Below are positions 1 to 30,481 of a stretch of 64,000 nt of DNA, one piece after another. Made by a program: the position numbers and the translations under genes. The stretch's first letter is position 1; each line of letters opens with the position of its first letter. The DNA is taken from the NCBI RefSeq assembly GCF_902686445.1, contig NC_062218.1:310001-374000 (forward strand), read 5' to 3'. The notes beneath the pieces are model-generated. The model was given only the letters and a program-made list of their open reading frames with translations. It had not been told where the DNA came from and did no database searches. This DNA is from Sciurus carolinensis. Lineage: Eukaryota > Chordata > Mammalia > Rodentia > Sciuridae.

Positions 1-495
1 AATAGTACATACAGAGAGCCTTTCCCTGGAAAGGAATTACATCGCTTCTTGCTAGCAGTGGGGATGATTCTGAGGTGTTTCATTACCCACTGCAAGTTTT
101 CCATTGTGGACATTGGCTTTCTGCCCTGCAGAGATTTAGTTCACCTAAACACCCTACTTCCCTGTATCAACCATTTTAGGTCCTTATTGACTTTGTAGTT
201 GCATAGATTGTACTTTGTTTCTTGGTGGTGATTTTGTGGGTTTTGCTTTATCAGGTGAGGACCCCCTTTACTTATTGAGGATAATGAACTCACGTTTTCC
301 TCTTTTCTTTACCACCTAATTCACACATCTGAACTTTTGAGATATTGAACAAAGACTTAAATGCCTTTCAGTTATACTGTAGGTAGATTTCCTCATTCTT
401 TTTCATGTTTTCTGTTAGAAAATGTTCTTCTCAAAATAATAAGACTTAACAAGTGTCACAAAATATTTGTGTTGTGTGTTTCTTTTCATTTTTAC

Positions 496-680
496 TTTTT
501 GCCATACTAGGGTTTGAACTCAAGGCCTCATGAATATTAGGTAAGTGTTCTATCACTGAGCTAGGTCCTCCCCTCTTTTTAATTTTTATTTTGAGTCTCT
601 CTGCCTTGCCCAGGCAGGCTTTGAACTTAAACCTCTTGCCTCAACCTCCTAAGTAACTGGGATTACTGGCATGCCCCCCC
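496..680 (-). repeat. B1-dID SINE, antisense
   Basis: Read on the minus strand this shows a B1 half ending in the B1-type GGCTGAGG-like block, followed by an ID-like half with a degenerate GCTCAGTGATAGA A box. Diverged copy in SDHA intron 1. Confidence 0.7.
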
Positions 681-771
681 AGGCCCTGGGCAAAATAATC
701 TTTATCTAAAGACAGAAATTTGGTTAAATCGAATTGATCTTCCAGTTAAAAAACATGCCCCTCCACACCGA

Positions 772-842
772 GTTGGGGCAATGGCTCAATGAAAGAGGAG
801 CGCATACCTGAGTTTGACTCCAGCAGTTCAAAAAATAAAAAT
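772..842 (+). repeat. ID-like SINE fragment
   Basis: Diverged tRNA-derived ID unit (GTTGGGGCAATGGCTCA...) with an A-rich tail. No functional tRNA gene is implied. Confidence 0.55.
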
Positions 843-2323
843 CTCTCCCCCAGAGTCCCCACTTAAGAGCAAAGGTTAGTGTCATTTTTCACAGGGAGAG
901 GGTATGATAATTTGTCAGATTTTGTTACATACTGTAGTAACTGCCACTTTTTAAGCTAGCTGTGTTCAACATGAACATCTTAATCAAATATGTAGTAACC
1001 TCACCATTTCCATTTTAATTTGGTATTACAAAATGTACTGCTATTACTATTACCATTACCTATGTTAATGTACTAAATAGAAAAATTATACTAAGGTGGA
1101 AGAATTTTGTTCTTAAGAAAAAAAGGTAAATCTAAATTGGATCGTCATTAAGTTTTCAAAATAGACTTATGATTGCAGAGTTAAAGACTGTCACTTTATC
1201 AGTTAAAACTCCAAGAAATTACCTTGTAATTGGGACTGTTAAATCAATCTAAGTGTTTGTGCCAACTGTCATTCACGCTGAGCATTAGAGGAACCTTGGC
1301 ATAGGAGCCCAGCTCTGCCTTGACCTAGGGAGTCAGACCAGCCACCCTCCAGCCTTTATCTTGCCAGTTCCTCTCCCTGTGACCCCCTTGTTTGTCTTAC
1401 AGAATGCACCACTGCCCCCCAGAATCATGTCTCTTCCAAATGCAAAGTTCTTGAGGACATCTCTCCTCCTCTGATTGCTGGGTGTACTTCCTAAAACTGT
1501 TCTTTAGGGTTTTCGAACTCTCTTTTATCTTGGTCTTCTAAAATACAACCTCAGAATGGAAAACTTAGGTCCCAGTGTGACTGACCAGTCTTACCATTTG
1601 GAAAATGCTGCCTCTCTTACACTGGGCCACAGTTACACTGATACTGTTTTTTTTGTTGTTGTTGTTTGTTTGTATATTTGTTTTGAGTAAATGTGTATAG
1701 CATGGGACATTTAAACTGAGACAAGATAGGTTGTGGAGGTTAACCAGTTAACTGCTGGGACAGCCCCACAGAGGGCAACACCAGGGGCCTGCTGGAGGAG
1801 AGAGGGTGTGGTTGAAGGCTAGTGGGGTGGAAGGATGATGCCACTCATTCCTCTGAGCCTAACAGCTTCTACCAAGTGTTACAGAACAGCTTATTCCAGA
1901 ATATGAACCTCCCTATACACTTTCCAGTGCCTTTTCCATGACTGCTAAGATGGAGCAGTAAAAATGCTTCTTTACTTGCAAAACTACTGCATGCAGTGAG
2001 GCAGCATCCTTCCATTCTCCACCTAGGTAATGTCAGTTAGAACACTGCAGAGAAAATGAACCTTTCTTATTTGTTCCTGAGCCAGTGAGTTTCTTATTGG
2101 GAAGGAAAAAGCCAACTTTTTGGTTTTTTGGAAAGGAGGCCCTGGGGGGCCTGAGTCCTTACCCTTGGTCTATCGGCCTTTGGGGGTTGAGGGCCCCAGA
2201 TGAGCTTTCTAGAACAAGAACAAGGGTTGCATAGAAAAGCTCATGATTTAGAAGGAAGTTTTAATTTCAGTTCCCCTCAGCTTCTGTGGTCCTTCAAGAC
2301 ACTAACACTCTATACCTCCACAG

Positions 2324-20575
<18,252 letters not shown>

Positions 20576-21890
20576 CAGAACCCAGTGTCGTGCAAGTGGC
20601 TTCTGTGGCCATCGTCACAGTTCGTGCAGCTGCTCCGGTCGCATCTGTCTCAGCAGATTCCGTGCTGGTGAACAAGCAGTGTGCTTCACAGACGTCAGGC
20701 CCATGCCAGCAGCATGCCAGGACGCAGCGTGGGGGACAGCTCTGCCTGCCTTTGTCCCCTGCTTTATCATCCTTGGGAAGAGATGAAACTGGGCACAATC
20801 ACAACACAAATGAGCAACGCTTCTTATTTCTAAACCCACTTAAAACCTGTACTGTTTGGCTTTAGGCATATCTGTTGACCTCAAATATCAAATGTAATTA
20901 TCTTACTATTCTATCACATCAAGATCCAGGAATTCTGTTGTGTATTTTTAAGAATAATTTTCATTCCTGACAGCAAAGGAAGAAAACCAACCTTTCCTCC
21001 TTGTTCTTCACCAGTGGTTCAGTAGGTGAACTGCTTCCTGAAGAGCTGGAACATCTAAACCCTGAATGAACCTGATGGAGTAAATGGATTTCCTTTTTAG
21101 TCTGTTCTTTTCAAAGGTCCAACTCATTTTAAATAACAAATCCATTCTTCATGAAATTCTTACTAAAAAGTAATTTGAATCTGTTTCTCAGGTGTCTTTT
21201 TGGTAAGAAGCATTTCAAAAGGCAAGCAAGGCAGCACTGGGCTCAGCTTGGCTGTGAAGTCATGGTGTACACGTAGGGCAGTGGATGTGGGGTCACGGGT
21301 CACGTTAGATATGCAGTGTGTCTTCTTCCCAGTTCTAGTGCCCATCAGCCACGTGTTGTGTTCCTTATTTATTCTTTGGGCCAGTCACTAGGCTAGGCTT
21401 TGGAGAACGTTAGGGTGTAATAGAAAGTAAAAATTGAGTAATAGGGTGGACAGTTCAGTAGAAAAGTTTGGATGTGGTGTGAAGTCATTGTTTAGGTTCT
21501 TGACCAGAAAACATAAAAGCAGAAAGTTACTGGAAATCTAGCCACTTAAAATGCCCTAGGAATTTTGAGTTGGTTACATAATGCAGCTGGAGGAAAACAA
21601 CAGCTCACCTCCGACAGGGGGCCATTGTGTTGTGCCCTGTCCAGCTCCAAGTTGAGCAGTGAGCTGTTGGTGCCTGTAGCAGTGTGGAAGAGCCTGTCAT
21701 CGTCCTGGGAGCAGCAGCCCGGGGAGTGCACACTGCTTCCACCAGCAGAAGTCTAGTGGATGCAAACTACTGTCATGGTGGAAAGACCAATGGTTCCCTG
21801 AAGATGGGGGCAGGCAGAGGAAACTTGTGGGGGTGAATATGTTCATTATTTCTTGCTAGTAATACTTCAATAAAGTTCATTAAAATACTG
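20576..21890 (+). other. SDHA: SDHA 3' untranslated region (end estimated)
   Basis: This is non-coding sequence after the TGA. The first plausible AATAAA hexamer I see is at 21869-21874, giving a 3'UTR of about 1.3 kb; another AATAAA is at 22045. A shorter UTR using a variant signal is possible. No gene-like ORF lies in it. Confidence 0.5.
21869..21874 (+). terminator. SDHA: Candidate SDHA polyadenylation signal AATAAA
   Basis: First canonical AATAAA downstream of the SDHA stop codon. Position is inferred from the hexamer alone; transcript data would be needed to exclude an earlier variant signal or the second AATAAA at 22045. Confidence 0.4.
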
Positions 21891-22177
21891 ACCGATATAT
21901 AAAAAGGCTATACACAGATAAAATTTCTCACCTGTGTGATTGGTAAAAAACCAGAAGTTTGATGCCGTAACATTTCCTGTGAAGCTCTGGGATGTAATGA
22001 TCCATACATTGCTGCTGGGAACACAGCTTGTGGACGTAGAAGACAATAAAACTTGTGAGTTTACTGGGTCAGTGACACAGCTGTTCTATTTAAAGGAGAT
22101 ATAAAAAGACATTCAAGGTGACATTAAACTAGAAACAGCAATATGACCATTGCTATTGATAAGGTGAATTTATCCCA
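21891..22177. other. SDHA downstream flank
   Basis: AT-rich spacer between the SDHA 3' end and the minisatellite, with a second AATAAA at 22045. Nothing else recognised. Confidence 0.5.
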
Positions 22178-25100
22178 GAGTGCAACAGGCATGACACATG
22201 TGAGAAGGAAGGGAGCTCTGGACACAAGGCACACAGAGTGTTCATAGTGTGCACCAGGGGTCAACTGTGGGAAGGAAGGGAGCCCTTGACGTTGAGCACA
22301 GCAGTGTGTTCATAATGTGCAGCAGCTTCAACTGTGAGAAGGAAGAGAGCCGTTGACGTGGTGCACAGCAGTGTGTTCATAGTGTGCAACAGGGGTCAAC
22401 TGTCAGAAGGAAGGGAGCCCTTGACGTGGTGCACAGCAGTGTGTTCGTAGTGTGGACCAGGCATCAACAATGAGAAGGAAGGGAGCCCTTGACATGGTGT
22501 ACAGCAGTGTGTTCATCGTGTGCAGCAAGCGTCAACTGTGAGAAGGAAAGGAGGCCTTGACGTGGTGCACAGCAGTGTGTTCATAGTATGGAGCAGGCGT
22601 CAACACTGAGAAGGGAGCCCTTGATGTGGTGTTCAGCAGTGTGTTCATAGTGTGCAGGCGTCAACACTGAGAAGGAAGGGAGCCCTTGACGTGGTGCAGA
22701 GCAGTGTGTTCATAGTGTGCAGCAGGGGTCAACTATGAGAAGGATGGGAGCTTCTAACGTGGTGCACAGCAGTGTGTTAATAGTGTGCAGCAGGCGTCAC
22801 ACACGTGAGAAGGAAGGGAACCCTTGACGTGGAGCACAGAAGTGTGTTCATAGTGTGCAGAAAGCATCAACTGTGAGAAGGGAGCACTTGACACGGTGCA
22901 CAGCATTGAGTTCATAGTGTGCAGAAGGTGTCAAATGTGAGAAGGAAGAAAGCCCTTCAAGTGGTGCACAGCAGGGTGTTCATAGTTTACAGCAGGCGTC
23001 TACTGTTAGATGGAGGGAGCCCTTGAACTGGTGCACAGCAGTGTGTTCATAGTGCACAGCAGGCATCAAATGTGAGAAGGAAGGGAGCCCTTGATGTGGT
23101 GCACAGAGTGGGTTCATCGGTGCAGCAGATGTCAAGTGTGAGAAAGAAGGGAGCCCTTGACGTGGTGCAGAGCAGTGTGTTCATAGTGTGCAGCAGGCGT
23201 CAACTGTGAGAAGGAAGGGAGACCTTGACATGGTACACAGAAGTGTGTTCATAGTGTGCAGCAGGCGTCAACTGTGAGAAGGAAAGGAGGCCTTGACGTG
23301 CTGCACAGCAGTGTGTTCGTAGTATGGAGCAGGGGTAAACTGTTGGAAGGAAGGGAGCCCTTGACATCATGCAGAGCAGTGAGTTCATAGTGTCCAACAG
23401 GTGTCAACTGTGAGAGGAAAAGCAGACTTTGACGTGTTGCACACAAGTATGTTCATAGTGTGCAGCAGGCGTCAACTGTGAGAAGGAAGGGGGCCCTTGA
23501 CGTGGTGCACACAGTGTGTTCATAGTGCGCAGCAGGTGTCAACTTGAGAATAAGGGAGCCCTTGTCGTGGTGCACACAAGTGTGTTCATAGTGTGCAGCA
23601 GGTGTCACCTGTGAGAAGGAAGGAGCCCTTGTCGTGGTGCACACAAGTGTGTTCATAGTGTGCAGCAGGTGTCACCTGTGAGAAGGAAAGGAGGTCTTGA
23701 TGTTGTGCACACAGTGTGTTCATAGTGTGCAGCAGGTGTCAACTTGAGAATAAGGGAGCCCTTGACGTGGTGCACAGCAGTGTGTTCATAGTGTGCACCA
23801 GGCGTCAACTGTGAGCAGGAAGGGAGCGCTTAACATGGTGCACAGCAGTGTGTTCATAGTGTCCAGCAAGTGTCAACTGTGAGAAGAAAAGGAGCCTTTG
23901 AAGTATTGCACACAAGTGTGTTCATAGTGTGCAGCAGGCGTCAATTGTGAGAAGTAAGGGAGCCCTTGAAGTGATGCACACCAATATGTTCATAGTGTGC
24001 AGCAGGCGTCAACTGTGGGAAGGAAGTGAGTCCTTGACGTGGTGCAGAGCTGTGTGTTCATAGTGTACAGCCGGTGTCAACTGTGAGAAGAAAGGGAGCC
24101 CTTGAGGTGGTGCAGAGCAGTGTGTTCATAGTGTGCAGCAGGCGTCAACTGTGGGAAGGAAGTGAGTCCTTGACGTGGTGCAGAGCAGTGTGTTCATAGT
24201 GTACAGCCGGTGTCACCTGTGAGAAGGAAGGTAACCCTTGATGTGGTGCCGAGCAGTATGTTCATAGTGTGCAGCAGGCGTCAACTGTGAGAAGGAAGGG
24301 AGCCTTGACGTGCTGCACACACTGTGTACATAGTGTGCAGCAGGTGTCAACAGTGAGGTTGAAGGGAGACTTTGACGTTTTGCACACAAGTGTGTTCATA
24401 GTGTGCAGCAGCCTTCAACTGTGAGAATGAAGGGAGCTCTAGACGTGGTGCACACAGTGTGTTCAAAGTGTGCAGCAGGCGTGACAGCTGAGAGAAAGAA
24501 GGGATCCCATGACCTGGTGCACATCAGTGTGTTCATAGTGTGCAGCAGGCATCAATTGTGAGAAGGAAGGGAGCCCTTCAAATTTTGAACACCAATATGT
24601 TCATAGTGTGCAGCATTCGTCAACTGTAAGAAGAAAGGGAGTCCTTGACGTGGTGCAGAGCACTGTGTTCATACTGTGCAGCAGGCGTCAACTGTGGGAA
24701 GGAAGTGAGGCCTTGACGTGGTGCACAGCAATGTATTCATAGGGTGCAGCAGGTGTAAACTGTTGGAAGAAAGGGATCCCTTGACGTCAGGCACAGCAGT
24801 GTGTTCATAGTGTGCAGCAGGTATCAACTGTGAGAAGGAAGGGAGCCCTTGACGTGGTGCAGAGCAGTGTGTTCATTGTGTTAGCAGTCATCAACAGTAA
24901 GAAGGAAGGGAGCCCTTGACGTGGTGCACACAATTGTGTTCATAGTGTGTAGCAGGCGTCAACTCTGAGAAGGAAGGGAGCCCTTGACGTCGTGTACAGC
25001 AGTGTGTTAATAGTGTGCAACAGGCGTCAACTGTGAGAAGGAAGGGAGCCCTTGAGGAGGTGCACAGCAGTGTGTTCATAGTGTGCAGCAGGCGTCACAC

Positions 25101-28100
25101 GGGTGAGAAGTAAGGGAACCCAGAACGTGGAGCACAGCAGTGTGTTCATAGTGTGCAGAAAGCATCAACTGTGAGAAGGGAGCACGAGACGCGGTGCAGA
25201 GCAGTGTGTTCATAGTGTACAGCAGGTATCAACTGTGAGAAGGATGGGAGCTACTAACGTGGTGCACAGCAGTGTGTTAATAGTGTGCAGCAGGCATCAC
25301 ACACGTGAGAAGGAAGGGAACCCTTGACGTGGAGCACAGAAGTGTGTTCATAGTGTGCAGAAAGCATCAACTGTGAGAAGGGAGCACTTGACACGGTGCA
25401 CAGCATTGAGTTCATAGTGTGCATAAGGTGGCAACTGTGAGAAGGTAGAGAGCCCTTGACGTGGTGCACAGCAGTGTGTTCGTAGTATGGAGCAGGCGTC
25501 AACTCTGAGAAGGAAGGGAGCCCTTGACGTGGTGCAGAGCAGTGTGTTCATTGTGTTAGCAGTCATCAACGGTAAGAAGGAAGGGAGCCCTTGACGTGGT
25601 GCACACAATTGTGTTCATAGTGTGTAGCAGGCGTCAACTCTGAGAAGGAAGGGAGCCCTTGACGTGGTGCAGAGGAGTGTGTTCATAGTGTGCAGCAGGC
25701 GTCAACTGTGAGAAGGAAAGGAGGCCTTGACGTGGTGCACAGCAGTGTGTTCATAGTGTGCAGCAGCCTTCAACTGTGAGAATGAAGGGAGCTCTAGACG
25801 TGGTGCACACAGTGTGTTCAAAGTGTGCAGCAGGCCTGACAGCTGAGAGAAAGAAGGGATCCCATGACCTGGTGCACATCAGTGTGTTCATAGTGTGCAG
25901 CAGGCGTCAAATGTGAGAAGGAGGGGAGCTCTAGACGTGGTGCACACAGTGTGTTCATAGTGTGCAGCAGGCGTGACAGCTGAGAGAAAGAAGGGATCCC
26001 ATTACCTGGGGTGCACATCAGTGTGTTCATAGTGTGCAGCAGGCATCAATTGTGAGAAGGAAGGGAGCCCTTGATGTGGTGCACAGCAGTGTGTTCATGG
26101 TGTGGAGCAGGTGTCAACTGTGAGCAGCAAGGGACCTCTTGACGTGGGTGCACACAGTGGGTTCATAGTGTGGAGCAGGCGTCAAATGTGAGGAGGGAGG
26201 GAGCCCTTGACGTGGTGCACAGCAGTGTGTTCATAGTGTGCAGCAGGTGTCAACTATGAGAAGGAAGGGAGCCCTAGACTTGGTGCACAGCAGTGTGTTC
26301 ATAGTGTGCAGCAGACGTCAACTGTGAGAAGGAAGGGAGCCCTAGACTTGGTGCACAGCAGTGTGTTCATAGTGTGCAGCAGGTGTCACAGTTGTGAGAA
26401 GGAAGGGAGCCCTTGATGTGGTGCACAGCAGTGTGTCCATAGCGTGTAGCAGACATCAACTGTGAGAAGGAAGGGAACCTTTGACTTGGTGCACAGCACT
26501 GTGTTCATGGTGTGCAGCAGGGCTCGACTGTGAGAAGGAAGGGATCCCTTGTTGTGGTGGACAGCCGTGTGTTTTCATAGTGTGCAGCAGGCATCAAGTG
26601 TGAGAAGGAAGGGAACCATTGACCTGGTGCACAGCAATGTGTTCATAGTGTGCAGCAGGTGTCACAGTTGTGGGAAGGAAGGGAACTCTTGACGTTGTAC
26701 ACAGCACTGTGTTCATAGTGTGCCGCAGGTGTCAACTGTGAGAAGGAAGGGAGCCCTTGACGTGGTGCACACCTGTGTGTTCATAGTGTGCAGCAGGTGT
26801 CAACTGTGAGAAGGGAGCTCTTGACGTGGTGCACAGCAGTGTGTTCATAGTGTGCAGTAGGTGTCAACTGTTAGAAGGGAGGGAGCCCTTGATGTGGTTC
26901 ACAGCAGTGTGTTCATAGTGTGAAGTAGGTGTCACAGCTGTAAGAAGGGAGGGAGCGCTTGACATGGTGCACAGCAGCGTGTCCATAGTGTGCAGAATGT
27001 GTCAACAGTGAGAATGAAGGGAGCCCTTGTTGTGGGGCACAGCAGCGTGTTCATATTGTGCAGCAGGCGTCAACTGTGAGAATGAAGGGAGCCCTTGACG
27101 TGGTGCACAGCAATGTGTTCATAGTGTGCAGCAGGCGTCAACTGTGTGAAGGAAGGAAGCCTTTGATGTGGTGCACAGCAGTGTGTTCATAGTATGCAGC
27201 AGACGTCAACTTTGAGAAGAAAGGAGCCCTTGATGTGGTGCACAGCAGTGTGTTCATAGTGTGCAACAGATGTCAAGTGTGAGAAGAAGGGAGCCCTTGA
27301 TGTGGTGCACAGCACTGTTTTCATGGTGTGCAGCAGGGCTCGATTGTGAGAAGGAAGGGATCCCTTGTTGTGGTACACAGCAGTGTGTTCATCGTATACA
27401 CCAGGTGTCAACTGTGAGAAGGAATGGAGCCCTTGACGTGTTGCACAGCCGTGTGTTTTCATAGTGTGCAGCAGGCGTCCAGTGTGAAAAGGAAAGGAAC
27501 CATTGACCTGGTGCACAGCAGTGTGTTCATAGTGTGCAGCAGCTGTCACAGCTGTGGGAAGGAAGGGAACTCTTGAGGTTGTGCACAGCACTGTGTTCAT
27601 AGTGTGCAGCAGGTGTCAACTGTGAGAATGAAGGGGGCACTTGACATGGTGCAGAGTATTGTGTTCATAGTTTGCACCAGGCATCACAACTGTGAGAAGG
27701 AATGGAGCCCTTGACCTGGTGCACAGCAGTGTGTTCATAGTGTGCAGCAGGCGTCAACTGTGAGAAGGAAGGGAGCCCTTGATGTGGTGCACACCTGTGT
27801 GTTCAGAGTTTGCAGCAGGTGTCAACTGTGAGTAGGAAGGTAGTCCTTGATGTGGTGCACAGCAGTGTGTTTATGGAGTGCAGCAGGTGTCAACTGTGAG
27901 ATGGAAGGGAGCCCTTGATGTGGTGCACAGCAGTGTGTTCATAGAGTGCAGCAGGCGTCAACTGTGAGAAGGAAGGGAGCCCTTGACGTGCTGCACCGGT
28001 GTATGTTTATGGAGTGCAGCAGGTGTCAACTGTGAGAAGGAAGGTAGCCCTTGACGTGCTGCACCGTGTATGTTTATGGAGTGCAGCAGGTGTCAACTGT

Positions 28101-28605
28101 GAGAAGGAAGGTAGCCCTTGACGTGGTGCAGAGCCGTGTGTTCATAGTGTGCAGCAGGGGTCAACTGTGAGAAGGAAGTGAACCCTTGAGGTGCTGCACA
28201 GGTGTGTGTTTATGGAGTGCAGCAGGTGTCAACTGTGAGAAGGAAGGTAGCCCTTGACGTGGTGCAGAGCCGTGTGTTCATAGTGTGCAGCAGGTGTCAA
28301 CTGTGAGAAGGAAGGGAGCCTTTGACGTGGTGCACAGCAGTGCAGCAGGTGTCAACTGTGAGAAGGAAGGGAGCCCTTCCCCTGTGCACAGTAGTGTGTT
28401 CATAGAGTGCAGCAGGCGTCAACTGTGAGAAGGAAGGGATCCCTTGACGTGGTGCAGAGCAGTGTGTTCATAGTGTGCAGCAGGTGTCAACTGTGAGAAG
28501 GAAGGGAGCCCTTGACGTGGTGCACAGCAGTGTGTTCATAGTGTGCAGCAGGCGTTACAGGGGTGAGAAGTCATGGATCCCTTGATGTGGTGCATACCGT
28601 GTGTT
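22178..28605 (+). repeat. Large minisatellite, 68-bp unit, about 94 copies (6.4 kb)
   Basis: Continuous head-to-tail array. A typical unit runs GAGAAGGAAGGGAGCCCTTG, then ACGTGGTGCACAGCAGTG, TGTTCATAGTGTGCAGCAGG and CGTCAACTGT. Units vary by point changes and small indels, most visibly at two CpG-containing spots. The edges are gradual: the first unit is degenerate near 22178 and the last fades at about 28605. Because 68 is not a multiple of three, the reading frame shifts each unit; the minus-strand open frames of up to 137 codons are by-products and not genes. The array fills most of the space between SDHA and PDCD6. Function, if any, is unknown. Copy number is estimated from length divided by unit. 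Confidence 0.97.
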
Positions 28606-30481
28606 CAATAGAAGCGTACAGATCTGCTTACTTTTGTTTTTTTGCTTCACATACCTTAAAGGTGAAGGGAGGAGTCGGTTGGGTCCATGCCAAGACCAGG
28701 CTAGAAGTGGTCCTGAATAATGTTTTGCATTGTTCCAGTCTCCTTGCCTTTGTAGACAATGGCTACGACTGAAAATTAGACTGAGATGTATGCTGTCTGT
28801 CTCCTTGAATTGGATTCACAGAAATCCTGCCAGGGACAAGCATTTGGAAGTGATGTTGAGTAGCCGTTGGGAAGTCGGAGGTATGGGGGATGGAGCACTG
28901 GTGTTGCCCAGCTGGTTCTCTCTGTGGGCACTGGTTTCAGGGGCCAGCCTGCACGCAGGCACTGCCGCTCCCGAGCCCTCCCTCAAGCAGCTGCAGCGCT
29001 GGGCCAGGAGGGCCTCCTGGCATCAGCCATGTGCCACCTGTGTGCTTCATGACCAGGGACTGCTAGGTTTTTGGGGGGTATGTCAACAATGTAAGAACAT
29101 AGCATTTTGTACAGATCAGTGAACTACAGCACTGTAGTCTAAAGACAAGTAAAGCCACTATGTAATCCTAAATTTCATTCAGTAATCTTGTTACTAGTTT
29201 TATTGGTATTCATCCCTCAAAATTATGTGCAGTATAGTATAAAGCCAATAACTATCTTAATGTTAAAACTGAGTATTTTTTCCTGAGAAAAACACAATGA
29301 AATCCAAGAGTTAATTTAAAAACCTGTAATTCAAAGTATAGGAAATATAGGTATGAATCCATCCTTGTTCATTTAAAAAATCCACATTTCCTAGTTCTGC
29401 CCCAGGAGCAGTGGATATAGCAAGCACCTGGATTGTGGCCTCTAGTATCATTCACCACAGAAAGGAACCATGGCTAGTTCCTGAGTGAGGACTGTAAACG
29501 TGCCAGGTGAGCCCAGAACAGTTTTCTGAGACAGAGCAAGGAAGTGCATGGGAGCCTTTGTGGAACAGGTTAAGCATCCAAAGCTTAAGTAAAATAAAGT
29601 GCTAGGTTGTTCTCTTTCACACTGAATTCTGAAAAAATTAGCCATGGGAGAAACTGTCATCCTGAGAGAAGAAGGGGGTACTGGGCACATTCAGCTCCAT
29701 CCCTAGAATCTACAGCCAGAAGCTGTAAGGAGAAAGTCACTGAAAAAGGATTGTCAGTGTGCTGGTCACAATCCAGCTGTTGGTGAGCCTGAGTAAGAAA
29801 ATGAGCCAAGTGGCTTAGAGCCGCTGTTGTTAGATGTACACAAATGTGTGCACATGTGTCCTCATGTACAAGTATAAGGGCACAGAACTCCTTGGTCATC
29901 CACTCATTTGAGGGCCTGCTGTGTGCCAAAGCCAAGGTGAACAAACAGGTGCATTATGCAGAAAGACTGGGGAACCCAGAACCTTAAGGAAATAAGGCAC
30001 ATTCTAACGAGCCTATAAAAATTAGGTCTATCATTTCTGTGGAGACATACACCTATAATCGCAGTGCTTGGGGAGGCTGAGTCAGTACTAGAAGATTCAG
30101 CCAGGCTTGGCAACTTAGCATGACCATGTCTCAAAAAGGACTGGGGATGTGCCTCAGTGGCAAAGTACCCTTGGGTTCAGACTCTAGCACCAAAAAAAGA
30201 AAAATTAGGTCAAAGACCCCAAGTATCTGGGTACATGACATGATTATCACTAATGTAGGGAGGAGAGTGTTATCTCTCATTTAATTTCTTGACTTCTGGA
30301 AAGTTTAGACCAGACCTAGTTAGGAAAATTCAACCCCAGATAGGTGAGGAGATAGGTGTGCGCACCTGGTGAGGCGGCTGCCTTTTACGGCTGCAGAGGG
30401 CTTGGGCAGTGTCCACCACCATGGCAACAGCCACCTCCAAGTCACAGGGACTGTGGGGAGAACTTGTAAAAGGCAGCGGTG
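28606..30481. other. Intergenic spacer between the two minisatellites
   Basis: Mostly unique sequence with one B1-dID SINE at 30029-30199. An open frame near 28730-29122 has no family signature and no splice or promoter context, so I do not call it a gene. Confidence 0.7.
30029..30199 (+). repeat. B1-dID SINE with 12-bp target-site duplication
   Basis: The dimer (GGGGAGGCTGAGTCAGTACT ... GGGGATGTGCCTCAGTGGCA, ending in CACCAAAAAAAG) is flanked by AAAAATTAGGTC at 30017-30028 and 30200-30211. Exact duplication defines both insertion boundaries. Confidence 0.9.

Larger units (their letters stand above)
1..2323 (+). other. SDHA: SDHA intron 1 (3' part)
   Basis: No exon is visible before 2324. 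The stretch holds an antisense B1-dID SINE (496-680), an ID-like element (772-842) and otherwise AT-rich intronic sequence. The SDHA promoter and exon 1 must lie further upstream. Confidence 0.75.

Noticed and set aside
22178..28605. CRISPR-like or protein-repeat reading of the 68-bp array
   Set aside because: There are no unique spacers between repeats, the DNA is mammalian, and the 68-bp period breaks every reading frame, so the periodic peptides in the minus-strand frames are by-products.
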